In this document: positions 5,680 through 6,076 of the stretch, piece by piece
Numbering within the stretch: the first letter of the stretch is position 1
How the letters are laid out: the number at the start of each line of letters is the position of its first letter
Assembly (NCBI GenBank): GCA_035560415.1
Contig: DATMZG010000085.1
Coordinates: 1-6,076, forward strand
Direction: 5' to 3'
Source: DATMXT01 sp035560415
GTDB taxonomy: Bacteria > Bacillota > Clostridia > Oscillospirales > Feifaniaceae
Length of the DNA stretch: 6,076 bases
Translations under genes and position numbers: made by a program
Notes under the pieces: generated by a model
Seen by the model: the letters and a program-made list of their open reading frames with translations, nothing else
Told to the model about the DNA's origin: nothing
Database searches by the model: none

Positions 5680-5714
5680 GTCCCGGGGTCCGAATAAAAA
5701 GGGCTGCCCGGGAC
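5680..5714. repeat. 8-bp inverted repeat before the Clp-N gene
   Basis: GTCCCGGG (5680-5687) pairs perfectly with CCCGGGAC (5707-5714) across a 19-base loop containing AATAAAAAGGG. It follows the operon terminator by three bases and has no T tract on the plus strand. It could be a regulator site, a leader structure, or a back-up for the terminator. Confidence 0.4.
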
Positions 5715-5738
5715 GTAAACTATTGGAAGAGAAGAAGA

Positions 5739-5756
5739 CGGCGTCTGAAGACGCCG
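5739..5756 (+). promoter_or_regulatory. Compact hairpin in the probable leader of the Clp-N gene
   Basis: CGGCGTC (5739-5745) and GACGCCG (5750-5756) form a perfect 7-bp stem with a TGAA loop, 8 nt before the GGGGAG ribosome binding site at 5765-5770. No T run follows, so it is not a typical terminator. It may protect the transcript end or influence translation. No convincing promoter is visible between 5677 and 5777. Confidence 0.35.
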
Positions 5757-5777
5757 ATTGTATCGGGGAGTGATTGA

Positions 5778-6076
5778 ATGAGGCTTACGGACGCCGCGAC
5801 GGCGGCGGTGGGCAGGGCCACCGGGTGCGCGAGGAGACTCGGCCACAGCTTTGTCGGCAGCGAGCATCTGCTGTACGGGCTGGCGTCGGACGACAGGGGG
5901 CTCGTGTCGGCCATGCTGTCGAGCTACGGAGTGACGGCGGCCGCCGTGGAGGCGGCTGTCGCTTCGCGCTACGGCAGAGGGGCGCCAAACGGCGCGCCGC
6001 CGGGGCTGACGCCGCGGGGCAAGCGGGTCTTGGAGGGGGCGGCCGCGGGGGCCGCCGCTTTCGGGCAGTCTCACGT
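5778..6076 (+). CDS. Clp N-terminal domain protein, probably ClpC-like ATPase (partial, runs off the end)
   Basis: Ninety-nine codons are visible, and no stop is reached. The ATG at 5778 has GGGGAG 7 nt upstream. The protein starts with MRLTDAATAAVGRATGCARRLGH and then has SFVGSEHLLYGLASDD, the hallmark of the first Clp N-domain repeat (consensus GTEHLLLGL). The second repeat opens with LTPRGKRVLEGAAAGAAAFGQSH, matching the TPRAKKVLELA pattern of ClpC. In ClpA, ClpB and ClpC this N domain binds substrates or adaptors ahead of the AAA+ ATPase modules; whether those modules follow cannot be seen. The N domain is unusually Ala- and Gly-rich, and its DNA is the most GC-rich in the window. It could also be a stand-alone Clp-N protein. 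It is separated from the stomatin operon by a terminator, so it is probably its own unit. Confidence 0.82.
   Translation, partial: MRLTDAATAAVGRATGCARRLGHSFVGSEHLLYGLASDDRGLVSAMLSSYGVTAAAVEAAVASRYGRGAPNGAPPGLTPRGKRVLEGAAAGAAAFGQSH

Noticed and set aside
5253..6074. A 273-codon - strand frame opposite the stomatin and Clp-N genes
   Set aside because: It runs through the operon terminator and across two well-supported + strand genes, is rich in Arg, Gly and Pro, and has no domain.

Overview
The window looks like chromosomal DNA from a low-to-mid GC Firmicute, most plausibly a Clostridia (Oscillospirales-like) bacterium. The grounds are GGAGG-type ribosome binding sites, sigma-A-like promoters, short intrinsic terminators, the nfeD plus stomatin gene pair, and a ClpC-style N-terminal domain. 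No taxonomic marker gene is present, so this is inference. GC content is uneven: roughly the first 950 bases are AT-rich, and almost everything after is GC-rich with a high-GC third codon position.

Layout. (1) Bases 1-690: an AT-rich TetR/AcrR-family regulator on + with a 15-bp terminator hairpin. (2) Bases 690-982: a non-coding stretch with several small stem-loops. (3) Bases 983-3940: two paralogous 12-TM major facilitator transporters on -, related to the oxalate/formate and monocarboxylate type. Between them, on the opposite strand, lies a 57-codon ORF with a good ribosome binding site. A bidirectional-looking terminator ends both this ORF and the upstream transporter. The upstream transporter has its own promoter, built over a perfect 8-4-8 palindrome, and its leader holds a terminator-like hairpin that could act as an attenuator. 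(4) Bases 4035-5676: a typical nfeD-stomatin (qmcA-like) operon on +, with an extended -10 promoter and a very clear terminator. (5) Bases 5677-6076: two further hairpins, then the start of a Clp N-domain protein that runs off the end.

How they fit together. The NfeD protein (membrane plus OB fold) and the SPFH protein are known to work as a pair in membrane organisation and quality control. The Clp-N gene is separated from them by a terminator, so it is probably a separate unit. The transporters are two separately controlled copies that probably take organic anions; the substrate cannot be read from sequence. The TetR gene is not next to any transporter promoter and differs in composition, so a regulatory link to them is not supported. 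I see no phage, IS, CRISPR, tRNA or rRNA. The least explained items are the 57-aa ORF, the palindromic promoter with its leader hairpin, and the apparent ATA start of nfeD.
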